Assembly: GCA_019187665.1 (NCBI GenBank)
Contig: JABARH010000001.1
Span: 62,001-126,000 of the forward strand
From: Anaerolineales bacterium
GTDB taxonomy: Bacteria; Chloroflexota; Anaerolineae; Anaerolineales; Villigracilaceae
Length of the DNA: 64,000 bases
Reading direction: 5' to 3'
Shown: piece by piece, positions 41,864 to 50,993 of the stretch
Numbering within the stretch: position 1 is the first letter of the stretch
Layout of the letters: each line of letters starts with the position of its first letter
Notes under the pieces: generated by a model
What the model was told of the DNA's origin: nothing
Databases searched by the model: none
The model's input: the letters and a program-made list of their open reading frames with translations, nothing else
Translations under genes and position numbers: made by a program

Positions 41864-44122
41864 ATGCCACAGCCCAACCCATTCCTGCCGCGCATCGCGC
41901 AGAACTTGATCGCCATCATCGTTCTGGCGCTGATTATCGCTTACACATACGCTTATTTTTTCGGAGCGCCTTACTCCGGCTTCGCCATGCATCCATCCAC
42001 AGGCGAGGTGTATGAGATTTTTCTAGAAGATTCTTCCGCCTCTCTTCAGATTGGGGATCAGATCACAAACATCGGCGGCGTTCCCTGGAAGGAACATCAA
42101 TCCGATCCAACAGACGTGTTCTTTAAAAATATACAGCCGGCAGAAGTCATAGAAATCACGCTCCTGCGTGAAGGCAAACAGTTAACCGTCCCCTGGACCT
42201 TTCCCGGATTCAATCGCCAGCAATTTCAAGACCGCTTCCTCAATATCTGGTGGCTGGCTTATATCTTCTGGGCATTCGGCTCACTGATCCAAACATCCAT
42301 CCGCCCCGCAGACGTGCGCTGGCGTCTATTGAGCATCGCTAGTTACTTAACCGGTTTTTGGATCATCTTGGGCGTCCTGTCTGGCTATCAAGTTTGGGGA
42401 AGTTCGCTTCTGCTCCACGCCATAACCTGGTTACTGCTCCCCGTCTACCTGCGCCTGCATTGGGTATTCCCCAAAAACCTGAAAGACTTGCCCGCCTGGG
42501 TCTGGGTAACTCTTTACCTGATCGGATTCGCGCTTGCAATTGCAGAATTGACGTCGTCCATCCCGCGTTCGCTCTTCGCATTCGGATTTTTCCTGACCCT
42601 GATGGGAAGCATCGTCTTGCTCGTCATTCACACCGTCCGACAGCCTGACCAACGCAGGGAAGTAGCGCGGTTGGGAATCATCATCGCCATCGCCATCGTT
42701 CCCTCCATATTTCTTGGGGTTTTCGGAGTCGCCAATCGCATCCCACAAGTTGGTCCGCTGGCGCTGGTCACATTGCCGGTCATTCCGGGCGCATATTTCT
42801 ATACCGTCTATCGCCAACAATTGGGCGGGCTGGAGACGCGTTCCAATCGCGCAGTCTCTACGTATATTTTCATGACTCTGCTGGGCACGATTCTGTTGAC
42901 TCTCATCTTTCCCGCCGCTCTCTCCCTCATAGAACAGCCGGGAGCCTTGATCATCGCCTCTGTCTCAGCCATTTTATTCATGGCATATATCGCCATCGCG
43001 TTCTTCCCCACCTTTCAATCATTTGTAGATCGGCGCCTGCTTGGCATCAACCTGCCCTATCAACATCTGACGGAAACCTATTCCTCCCAAATCGCCGCCA
43101 GCGTATCCGTTGAGAATCTGTTGCGCCTCCTGGAAGAAGATGTTTTTCCAAGCCTGCTCGTGCGCCAGTTTGCGTTTCTGGAATTTTCAAACGACGCCTG
43201 CCGCCTCATTCTTAGAAAAGAAGTAGCCGCAGAACAGATTCCTGACCCGCAAGAAATTCCCGCGCTGATCAATCAGTCCGGGCGATTACGCCCGCCCGCA
43301 GAGGGAAGCCCCCACCCATGGATCCGCCTCACCCTCTCCCTCAAAGTGGGCGAGGAAATCCTCGGGCTTTGGCTTTTCGGAAGGCGCGACCCCGACGATC
43401 ACTACCCCGTGGCAGACCTGACCGTCTTTCAATCCCTGGCAGATCAGACTGCCATCGCAATAAGTAACCTTCAGCAGACGGAGCGTTTGCGTTCCCTGTC
43501 CCAGCTAAATATCGAACGACGCGAACAGGACCGTATGAATTTAGCGCTGGAATTGCACGATAGCGTTCTTAATCAATTGGCGGTCTTACGTACGAATGTA
43601 GACGAAACGAATCTATCCCCGCGCTTCCATGACGCGTATGAAGAGGTTGTCCAACGCCTGCGCGAGATCGCCAGCGCCTTGCGCCCTCCCATGCTCAATT
43701 ACGGCTTGAAACTCGCGCTTGAGGAACTCACTCAAGATTTAATGGAACGCAGTGACAACCACACACGCGTCACCTTCGCCGTATGGGGAGAGGAAGAACG
43801 CTATCCGCCCAATATCGAACTCCATCTATTCCGCATCGTACAGGAAGCCTGCGAAAATGCCCTGCGTCACGCTCAAGCGAACACGATCATCGTTTCCGCC
43901 CAATTGGATTCTCGCACGATCACACTCGCTATCGAGGATAATGGTCAAGGCTTTGAAATGGGAGAACCGTTGCAACTAGACGATCTGCTTATCCATAAAC
44001 ATTTCGGGTTGGCAGGCATCATGGAACGCGCCAACCTGATTGGCGCCTCGGCGCAGATTCGCTCTAATCTCAACACAGGGACGCGCATCGAGATCGCCTG
44101 GAATGCGCCAGAGGGAGATTAA
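41864..44122 (+). CDS. Polytopic sensor histidine kinase, ComP/DegS-like
   Basis: 752 residues. One transmembrane helix (about 12-32) is followed by an extracellular PDZ-like region (about 35-115: GEVYEIFLEDSSASLQIGDQ, ITNIGGVPW, TLLREGKQLTVPW). Seven or eight more helices run to about residue 385. A GAF-like region comes next, then a HisKA_3 dimerisation domain with His565 in ALELHDSVLNQLAVLR, and an HATPase domain with RIVQEACENALRHAQA, EDNGQGFEM and HFGLAGIMERANLIGA. This order of TM, PDZ-like loop, TM bundle and HisKA_3 is that of Bacillus ComP. Likely partner: the regulator at 39911. Confidence 0.88.
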   Translation: MPQPNPFLPRIAQNLIAIIVLALIIAYTYAYFFGAPYSGFAMHPSTGEVYEIFLEDSSASLQIGDQITNIGGVPWKEHQSDPTDVFFKNIQPAEVIEITLLREGKQLTVPWTFPGFNRQQFQDRFLNIWWLAYIFWAFGSLIQTSIRPADVRWRLLSIASYLTGFWIILGVLSGYQVWGSSLLLHAITWLLLPVYLRLHWVFPKNLKDLPAWVWVTLYLIGFALAIAELTSSIPRSLFAFGFFLTLMGSIVLLVIHTVRQPDQRREVARLGIIIAIAIVPSIFLGVFGVANRIPQVGPLALVTLPVIPGAYFYTVYRQQLGGLETRSNRAVSTYIFMTLLGTILLTLIFPAALSLIEQPGALIIASVSAILFMAYIAIAFFPTFQSFVDRRLLGINLPYQHLTETYSSQIAASVSVENLLRLLEEDVFPSLLVRQFAFLEFSNDACRLILRKEVAAEQIPDPQEIPALINQSGRLRPPAEGSPHPWIRLTLSLKVGEEILGLWLFGRRDPDDHYPVADLTVFQSLADQTAIAISNLQQTERLRSLSQLNIERREQDRMNLALELHDSVLNQLAVLRTNVDETNLSPRFHDAYEEVVQRLREIASALRPPMLNYGLKLALEELTQDLMERSDNHTRVTFAVWGEEERYPPNIELHLFRIVQEACENALRHAQANTIIVSAQLDSRTITLAIEDNGQGFEMGEPLQLDDLLIHKHFGLAGIMERANLIGASAQIRSNLNTGTRIEIAWNAPEGD

Positions 44123-44284
44123 AGTTGACATATTGCCCATGTCGACAGCATTGAATCTCTTTACTCGATTGTTAAAGTTCAAGCGATCTTTATTCCGAGC
44201 AGGGTTATATCCAAACATAATGCAGCCATCCATCCAGATTCGCTTGAATCTTCTTAAGCGTTGCTTGAATTGGAAACTTGGGCG
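44123..44284. other. Gap between kinase and XRE-membrane genes
   Basis: 162 bp, AT-richer. Contains TTGAATCTTTACTC and TTGTTAAAG-type words but no clear promoter pair; no small ORF with a ribosome binding site is evident. Confidence 0.3.
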
Positions 44285-45409
44285 ATGAATGAATTTGGCG
44301 CGCTCTTGCGCAATCACCGCATAAAATGCAACGACCCCAAAACGGGCAGAGTCCTTTCTCAACAACGATTCGGGGAATTACTTCGCGAGAAATTTGGGGT
44401 GGGTTTCAGCGGCGCGGCAATCAGCGACTGGGAACGCGGAAAAAGCAAAATTCATGCTGATGACCGCCCACTGTTGACATGCTTGATCCAGATATTGTAT
44501 GAGTGCGGCGGAATTCAATCCCCGGCGCAAGCCAATGAATTGCTGGAAACTGGCAACTATCGGAACCTCAACCTTCTCGAAATCCAACAAATTTTCAAGG
44601 AAGATCCTATCTCTTTACAAAATCCGGATCCACAACTCGAAATCGGCGCGAAACGACCAGAATCTCGTCTGTGGGAAATAATTTTCTTTGAATTCAATGA
44701 TGGATGGGGGAATTTGATTGCAGGGGCGCGAGAGGGACCGCCTCCGCTTTGGACCCGAGTTGTAGTTGCCCTGATGCGGAGTTTCACGGCCCGCTTTTCC
44801 GCATCCGCATTCCTCCAAACCCTGTTTTTCATTTGGATATGGATTGCGGCTTATTTTCTGATCGCGCCTTCTTTCGACTGGTCGTTTATGAATCCACAAT
44901 ACTGGAGGCGTTCCGTCATCCTGTATGTTGCGGGAACATTGGTTCTACCTCCTCTCATTGGCTTGCTGGCAAATACCAAAAATAATAAATTTTGGAAAGC
45001 AAATTGGCTATCCAACTCCCCCTCGCTTCGGCTTTATACCCATCAGGGCGCATTTGTCGGATTCCATATTGGCTACTTTGCTATCCTTTTCGCCGAGTTG
45101 ATCCGCTATTCTCTACATCTTCCATCGTCATCCCTGCTCGTATGGGCGGGAACACTTGCAATGCTCGTTGTGGGATATATCGGCGCAACAGTGATTCCGT
45201 ATAACATCTGGCGCGCGTATAGCAGATTGAATTTGCGGGACGGCGTCATCTTTTTTGCTTTTATTTTGATGGGACCGTTCTGGGGGCTTTACCTGCTCCA
45301 ATATTTTCCAATGTTGACCTCGCCCGCCGGGCTTTTTAGCGTGATAGCAATCGTCACCCTCTTATCCGGGTGGATAGCCTGGCAAACCAACCGGAGATCG
45401 CCGCGCTGA
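44285..45409 (+). CDS. Membrane protein with N-terminal XRE-type helix-turn-helix
   Basis: 374 residues from ATG 44285 (a TTG eight codons upstream is possible). Residues 1-~75 form a Cro/CI-like HTH: FGALLRNHRIKCNDPKTGRV, LSQQRFGELLREKFGVGFSG and AAISDWERGKSKI. A linker of about 70 residues follows, then six or so transmembrane segments (FIWIWIAAYFLIAPSF, VILYVAGTLVLPPLIGLLA, FVGFHIGYFAILFAELI, LLVWAGTLAMLVVGYIGATV, GVIFFAFILMGPFWGLYLL, LFSVIAIVTLLSGWIAW). A membrane-bound DNA-binding protein could be an output or modulator of the adjacent signalling genes; that is inference from position. Confidence 0.7.
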   Translation: MNEFGALLRNHRIKCNDPKTGRVLSQQRFGELLREKFGVGFSGAAISDWERGKSKIHADDRPLLTCLIQILYECGGIQSPAQANELLETGNYRNLNLLEIQQIFKEDPISLQNPDPQLEIGAKRPESRLWEIIFFEFNDGWGNLIAGAREGPPPLWTRVVVALMRSFTARFSASAFLQTLFFIWIWIAAYFLIAPSFDWSFMNPQYWRRSVILYVAGTLVLPPLIGLLANTKNNKFWKANWLSNSPSLRLYTHQGAFVGFHIGYFAILFAELIRYSLHLPSSSLLVWAGTLAMLVVGYIGATVIPYNIWRAYSRLNLRDGVIFFAFILMGPFWGLYLLQYFPMLTSPAGLFSVIAIVTLLSGWIAWQTNRRSPR

Positions 45410-45538
45410 TGAATTTTTAAGCCCCGCGTCCATTCGATTCCCGAACACGCGTGCTATAATCCCGATAGTCCACTGGTCTGCTCGTCTGCTGGTCTGCTCG
45501 TCAGACTAGTAGACTATCCGACTAGCGACTAGCCGACT
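45410..45538. other. dnaE upstream region with simple repeats
   Basis: TATAAT-like CTATAAT near 45453-45459 marks a promoter. Then GGTCTGCTCGTC twice (45475-45502) and several GACTA(G) words up to the dnaE ATG. No Shine-Dalgarno sequence is visible before dnaE. Confidence 0.5.
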
Positions 45539-48500
45539 ATGAGTTTCGCCCACCTCCACGTCCACACCGAATACTCCCTGCTCGACGGCTTCTCGAACAT
45601 CAAGAAGTTGACTCAACGCGTCAAGGAGATGGATATGCCGGCGGTCGCCATCACAGACCACGGCACCATGTTCGGCGTGATTGATTTTTACAAAGCCGCC
45701 AAAGAAGCGGGAGTCAAGCCGATCATCGGTCTCGAGACGTACATGGCGGCGCGCACGATGAAGGAAAAGGATTCGAAGCTCGACCGTCACTCCTCGCACC
45801 TGCTCCTGCTTGCCGAAAACGAGACCGGTTACAAGAACCTGCTCAAACTGGCTTCGCTCGCACAGCAGGAGGGCTTCTATTATTATCCGCGTATTGACCA
45901 TGACCTGCTGGCGAAATACTCCGAGGGATTGATCTGCACCACGGGCTGTATGTCTGCCGAGATTCCGCGCGCCCTGCTGGACGATAATCCGCAGGAGGCG
46001 TTGAAGCGCTGGAACTGGTACCACGATGTCTTCGGTCCCGAGCGTTTCTTCGTGGAATTGCAACAGCACAATATCAAAGAGATCACCGATCTAAATAAAA
46101 AATTACTCGAGTTGGGCGCGCGCTATTCCGCGAAATATGTCGCGACCAATGACGTGCATTACATCAACCGGGACGACGCTCGTTTGCAGGATGTGTCACT
46201 TGCCATACAAACGCAGACGGTTCTTTCGGACCCGGGGCGGATGCGCATGAGCGACGACTCGTATTACCTGCGTTCACCGGCGGAGATGTCGACTCTTTTC
46301 GCGGAAGTTCCCGAGTCGCTGAGCAACACGCTTCTTATCGCTGAACGTTGTAACGTGAACCTGGACTTTCAGGGTTATCACCTGCCGGAGTTCTCCGTCC
46401 CGGACGGTCACAGCGTGGACACGTATCTGCGCGCGCTGTGCGAGGCTGGGGCGAGGAAACGCTACGGCAACGAAGCGAACAGCCCCAAGGTCCGCGAACG
46501 ACTCGACTATGAGTTGCAGGTCATCCACCAGATGGGCTTCGACGCCTACTTCCTGATCGTGTGGGACCTGTGCCGCTTCGCGCGGGAAAACGGGATCTGG
46601 TACAACGTGCGCGGCTCGGCGGCGGGATCCATTGCGGCATACTGCCTCGAGATCACGCCGGTGGATCCGCTCATCCATGATTTGATCTTCGAACGCTTCT
46701 TGAATCCGGGGCGCGTCTCCATGCCCGATATTGACCTGGACTTCCGCGACGACCGCCGCTCGGAGATGCTCGAATACTGCGCGAAAAAATACGGGCAGGA
46801 TAAAGTGGCGCAAATCATCACCTTTGGCACGATGGGGACCAAAGCTGCACTGCGCGACGTGGCGCGCGTGATGGAGATCCCCATTCCCGAAGTGGACCGT
46901 CTTGCCAAACTGGTTCCGTTCGTGGCGGGCAAAGGCGTGACGATGGAGGACGCGCTCAAGATCCCCGACTTCAAGAAGATCTACGACTCGTCGCCGCAGA
47001 TGCGCACGTTGGTGGATACCGCCGCCAAAATGGAAGGCACCGTCCGCAATGCAGGCACGCACGCCGCGGGTGTGGTCATCTCCGATAAACCGCTGGTGGA
47101 ATATCTGCCCCTGCACCGCCCAACCTCCGGCTCGGAAGACACACCGATCAAATCGGTGACACAGTTCGAGATGGGCGTGCTCGATTCGCTCGGCATGTTG
47201 AAGGTGGATTTCCTCGGACTGGCGACTCTTTCGGTGATGGCGCGCGCCTGCGACATGATCGAGAAACGCCACGGAATAAAACTCGATCTGAACAACATCC
47301 CCATTGACGATAAAAAATCCTTCGAACTGATGGGCGAAGGCAAAACCATGGGCGTCTTCCAGTTGGAAGGCGGCGGCATGACCCATTACCTCGTCCAAAT
47401 GAAACCGCAGACGCTGGACAACGTCATCGCCATGGTGGCGCTCTATCGTCCGGGTCCGATGGCGTTCATCCCCAACTACATCGCGCGCATGCACGGCGAC
47501 GCTGAAGTGGAGTATCGCCACGAATCCATGCGCCCGATCTTCCAGGACACCTACGGGATCCCCGTCTATCAGGAACAACTGATGAACGCGGCTGTGCAAC
47601 TCGCGGGCTACACCCAATCCGACGCCGATGACCTGCGCAAAGCCATCTCGAAAAAAATCGGCGACAAGGTCCTGAAGCATCGCAAGAAATTCGTGGAAGG
47701 CGCCAGCAAAAACGGCATCCCCGCCCAAACCGCCGACCTGATCTTCGCGGACTGGGAAGAGTTCGCGAGGTACGGATTCAATAAATGCCTGCCGGGCGAT
47801 ACGGAAGTTGTTGACGCTTCCACGGGCCGCCTTGTAACCATTGAAGATCTGTATCTTCAAAAGACCGCAATAAAAACAACGGTTTCCTGCGACACCGATT
47901 CGCTGAAACTGGTGAATGGAAATGTGGTTGACGTGATGGACAATGGCGTCAAGCCGGTCTTCCGCGTGACTACGGCATTGGGCCGCACCATCGAGGCAAC
48001 TTCGAACCATCCGTTCTACACGTTCGATGGCTGGCGGCAATTGGGCGAACTGGAAGTGGATGATTTGGTCGGTGTCCCGCGCCGCATTCCAGTGGAAGGC
48101 GTCCAGAGGTGGTCAGACCATCAAGTCATCGCCTTGGGACATCTGCTCGCCGAAGGGAATCTCTGCCATCCGCATTCGGTGTATTTCTACAGCCAATCCC
48201 GCGAACAAGTGGATGACTTCATTGCGGCCGCAAACGCCTTCGACAATGTTCAATGCACGGTCGCGACTCACAAGTCCACATTCTCTGTCTATGCCGCACG
48301 GCAGGACCGTCGTCGCGAACCGGGCCTCTTTACCTGGGTTGGCGAACTTGGCCTGCTTGGAAAAAATGCGCGCACCAAGGCGATCCCCGCATCTGTATTC
48401 GAGTTGAACAACCGCCAGATCGGCCTGCTCATCAGCCGCATGTGGGAGGGCGATGGTCACATTGACGAGCGCGGACGGAGTCTGTTCTACGCGACTGCGT

Positions 48501-50851
48501 CCCGCCGTATGGCCGGGCAGGTTCAGCATCTCCTTCTTCGTCTGGGAATCATCAGCCGTGTCCGCACCGTGGAATTCCCATACAAAGAAGGCCGCGTGGG
48601 ATATCAGGTATTCGTAACCGGGCGCGACAACTTTATTGCGTTCCAGGAATCTGTCGGATATCATTTCGTCAGCGCCGGGCGACAAAACTTGATGAAGCAA
48701 CTCTGTGGAATGCCCGCAACGGCGGCTCTTGGCACGAAAGATATTGTCCCCGCCGCGGTCAAGATGCTCGTGCGCAACGCCAAGGACGCCTCAGGCTTGA
48801 CGTGGAACGAACTCACCGAACAGACCGGCATCGCGCCGCGCGAGTTCCATCCCACAAACTCGGCGGGCAAGGTGGGTTTTGGACGCGCAACATTGGGAAG
48901 GATCGGCGCATTCTTCGATGATCCGATCATCAAACGCTATGCCGAAAGCGATCTTTATTGGGATCGCATTGCCAGCATCGAGTACGTTGGCGAAAAACAG
49001 ACGTACGATCTGGAAATAGCTGACACTCATAACTTCATTGCCAACGATATTCTCGTTCACAACAGTCACGCCGCAGATTACGGCGTGCTTGCCGTGCAGA
49101 CCGCCTACCTTAAAGCGCATTATCCCGCCGAATACATGAGCGCGCTCATGTCGGTGACGCGCAACGAGACAGAGAAGGTCGCGCTGTACATTCTCGACGC
49201 GCGCGCGATGGGCGTGCCCGTCCTCATGCCGGATGTGAACGCCTCCGAATGGGACTTCACCATTGAAGATATGGAGGGAAAGCCATCTATTCGATTCGGT
49301 TATGGCGCGATCAAGAACGTCGGCGAAAACGCCGTCGCGCCGATCATCGCCGCGCGCAAAGAAGCCCGCTTCAACGACATCAACGATTTCGCCAGCCGCG
49401 TGGATTTGCGCGGCGTGGGCAAGCGCGCCCTCGAATGTCTCATCAAAGTCGGCGCGCTCGATTCATTGGGCGACCGTGGTTCATTGCTCGACTCGCTGGA
49501 ACGCATCGTCTCCGTCAGCGCCAGCCACTTCCGCGCCGCCGACGCCGGGCAGATGTCGCTGTTTGGCACAGCCTCCGGCGCAGTGGAATCCATCCGCCTC
49601 GTCAGCGCGTCCAAAATCGAACGCCGCGAAATGCTCAACTGGGAACGTGAACTGATCGGACTCTACATCTCCGACCACCCGCTCTCCGAATACCAGGCAG
49701 ACCTCGCCAAACTCGTCTCCTATTTTTCCGCCCAACTGCCCGAAGCCCAACACGAAGAACGAGTGCGCGTGGCCGGGCTCGTGACCGGCGTGCGTCCCTA
49801 TGTCACCAAGCAGGGCAAGCCGATGGGCTTCGTCTCCATCGAAGACCTGCAGGGCAACATCGAACTCGTGCTCTTCCCCAAAACCTGGTCGCAATTTCAA
49901 TCCATGCTCGAGATCGGCAAGGTCGTTCTCATCAAAGGCAAAGTGGACGCGCAATCCACACCGCCCAAAATTTTGGTGGATGGGATCGAAACCGAATTCA
50001 AATATTTAATTCCTGCGGATGATTCAGCTTCCCCCCTTGTGGGGGGGACGGGAGGGGGCTCTGCCCTCAAACCGCGCACGCCGGACGAATCTCCGCGCCG
50101 CCCCGAAGCCAATGGGTTGAGCTTGTCGAAACCGACTCCGCGTCCGACTCCACCCAAGCCTGCTCCTGTCCCCAATGCGACTCAGACCCCCAAACTGACT
50201 CCCGCCCTCGCCGAATCCAAACCTGTTTATGCCGCGCCAGTAGAGCGAGATACTATCTCGCCCTACGACAACACGCCTCCGCCTCCCGATAACTTCCCTC
50301 CCGATTGGGAGAACGAATGGCAGCCAACCTTTGAAGACGCCGCGCTTGCCGCGCGCCGCGAACCGAAAAAAGAAAAAGGCGAATCGCCGGTCACGCCGCC
50401 GCGCGACATGAGTCTCCCCCCCGTGGGGGGGACGGAAGGGGGGTCGGATGTAGAGGAACCCGGCCAGGGCGCGCCCGCTTTCCCGTCACGCCCCGCAGCG
50501 ACAGCCGCGCACACTTCCAGGTTGCAAAGCGATGAGCCGCCCATCCTTCCCTCCATCTACATGCCGCTTGCCGATCCGGCGGACCGCGAGCATGCGCCAC
50601 AGCAGATCACCGTCATGCTGCGGCCGGGCCGCGATAATGAAATTGACAAGCGCCGCATCAAGACCATTTATGGAACGTTGATCTCGTTCCACGGGCGCGA
50701 TAAATTTTCGTTCCAGATCTTCGAGAGCGGCAAGGGACATTTGATTGATTTTCCCAGCGACACCACGCGCATCTGCCCGGAATTGCTGGCGCGCTTGCGA
50801 AAGATCGTCGGCGAAGAGTCGTGGCGCATCGAGCCGATTTTGTTGCAGTAA
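45539..50851 (+). CDS. dnaE: DNA polymerase III alpha subunit with intein
   Basis: Replicative polymerase. 1770 codons, of which 750-1175 are an intein. PHP domain FAHLHVHTEYSLLDGFSNIK; catalytic Asp in SMPDIDLDFRDDRR; finger/palm motifs LEGGGMTHYL, ALYRPGPMAFIPNYI and GIPVYQEQLM. The extein junction reads YGFNK / SHAADYGVLA. After the beta-clamp/OB region (VRVAGLVTGVRPYVTKQGKP) there is a Pro-rich linker (about 1495-1690) holding three palindrome-encoded segments, then a C-terminal domain (QQITVMLRPGRDNEIDKRRI). The spliced protein would be about 1344 residues. Confidence 0.97.
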   Translation: MSFAHLHVHTEYSLLDGFSNIKKLTQRVKEMDMPAVAITDHGTMFGVIDFYKAAKEAGVKPIIGLETYMAARTMKEKDSKLDRHSSHLLLLAENETGYKNLLKLASLAQQEGFYYYPRIDHDLLAKYSEGLICTTGCMSAEIPRALLDDNPQEALKRWNWYHDVFGPERFFVELQQHNIKEITDLNKKLLELGARYSAKYVATNDVHYINRDDARLQDVSLAIQTQTVLSDPGRMRMSDDSYYLRSPAEMSTLFAEVPESLSNTLLIAERCNVNLDFQGYHLPEFSVPDGHSVDTYLRALCEAGARKRYGNEANSPKVRERLDYELQVIHQMGFDAYFLIVWDLCRFARENGIWYNVRGSAAGSIAAYCLEITPVDPLIHDLIFERFLNPGRVSMPDIDLDFRDDRRSEMLEYCAKKYGQDKVAQIITFGTMGTKAALRDVARVMEIPIPEVDRLAKLVPFVAGKGVTMEDALKIPDFKKIYDSSPQMRTLVDTAAKMEGTVRNAGTHAAGVVISDKPLVEYLPLHRPTSGSEDTPIKSVTQFEMGVLDSLGMLKVDFLGLATLSVMARACDMIEKRHGIKLDLNNIPIDDKKSFELMGEGKTMGVFQLEGGGMTHYLVQMKPQTLDNVIAMVALYRPGPMAFIPNYIARMHGDAEVEYRHESMRPIFQDTYGIPVYQEQLMNAAVQLAGYTQSDADDLRKAISKKIGDKVLKHRKKFVEGASKNGIPAQTADLIFADWEEFARYGFNKCLPGDTEVVDASTGRLVTIEDLYLQKTAIKTTVSCDTDSLKLVNGNVVDVMDNGVKPVFRVTTALGRTIEATSNHPFYTFDGWRQLGELEVDDLVGVPRRIPVEGVQRWSDHQVIALGHLLAEGNLCHPHSVYFYSQSREQVDDFIAAANAFDNVQCTVATHKSTFSVYAARQDRRREPGLFTWVGELGLLGKNARTKAIPASVFELNNRQIGLLISRMWEGDGHIDERGRSLFYATASRRMAGQVQHLLLRLGIISRVRTVEFPYKEGRVGYQVFVTGRDNFIAFQESVGYHFVSAGRQNLMKQLCGMPATAALGTKDIVPAAVKMLVRNAKDASGLTWNELTEQTGIAPREFHPTNSAGKVGFGRATLGRIGAFFDDPIIKRYAESDLYWDRIASIEYVGEKQTYDLEIADTHNFIANDILVHNSHAADYGVLAVQTAYLKAHYPAEYMSALMSVTRNETEKVALYILDARAMGVPVLMPDVNASEWDFTIEDMEGKPSIRFGYGAIKNVGENAVAPIIAARKEARFNDINDFASRVDLRGVGKRALECLIKVGALDSLGDRGSLLDSLERIVSVSASHFRAADAGQMSLFGTASGAVESIRLVSASKIERREMLNWERELIGLYISDHPLSEYQADLAKLVSYFSAQLPEAQHEERVRVAGLVTGVRPYVTKQGKPMGFVSIEDLQGNIELVLFPKTWSQFQSMLEIGKVVLIKGKVDAQSTPPKILVDGIETEFKYLIPADDSASPLVGGTGGGSALKPRTPDESPRRPEANGLSLSKPTPRPTPPKPAPVPNATQTPKLTPALAESKPVYAAPVERDTISPYDNTPPPPDNFPPDWENEWQPTFEDAALAARREPKKEKGESPVTPPRDMSLPPVGGTEGGSDVEEPGQGAPAFPSRPAATAAHTSRLQSDEPPILPSIYMPLADPADREHAPQQITVMLRPGRDNEIDKRRIKTIYGTLISFHGRDKFSFQIFESGKGHLIDFPSDTTRICPELLARLRKIVGEESWRIEPILLQ
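47786..49063 (+). mobile_element. Intein in DnaE, with LAGLIDADG-type endonuclease region
   Basis: 426 residues from Cys1 (CLPGDTEVVDASTGRL) to the terminal His-Asn (HNFIANDILVHN), followed by Ser+1 of the extein. Block B is ATSNHPFYTFDGWRQLGELE. Two endonuclease motifs are seen: VIALGHLLAEGNLC and IGLLISRMWEGDGHIDERG, the second with a canonical acidic residue and the first with Glu. Insertion is after FNK, three residues beyond the well-known cyanobacterial split DnaE intein site (before CFN). The endonuclease may still be active. Confidence 0.95.
50028..50062. repeat. GC palindrome 1 inserted in dnaE linker
   Basis: CTTCCCCCCTTGTGGGGGGG followed by ACGGGAGGGGGCTC; encodes SPLVGGTGGGSA. 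In frame and in the same reading orientation as the secA copy. Confidence 0.8.
50240..50266. repeat. 27-nt palindrome inside dnaE linker
   Basis: GTAGAGCGAGATACTATCTC then GCCCTAC, encoding VERDTISPY. Second copy of the element at 32346-32372. Confidence 0.75.
50411..50446. repeat. GC palindrome 2 inserted in dnaE linker
   Basis: AGTCTCCCCCCCGTGGGGGG followed by GACGGAAGGGGGGTCG; encodes SLPPVGGTEGGSD. 350 bp from the first copy. Confidence 0.8.
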
Positions 50852-50993
50852 AAATAAACAGGACCTCTCTACCGCGCATTTGCACCGCAAAGCCCGCAAT
50901 GGGTGAGTTCTTCACCTGGCGACTGGGCGCGTTTAGAATGATGATCAGCCTTGAGTCTGCCAGACTTCGCGATCAAAATGAATTGAGGAAAAC

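Noticed and set aside
47786..49063. DnaE insertion as a separate gene or assembly error
   Set aside because: It is in frame, with all intein splice-junction residues and endonuclease motifs.
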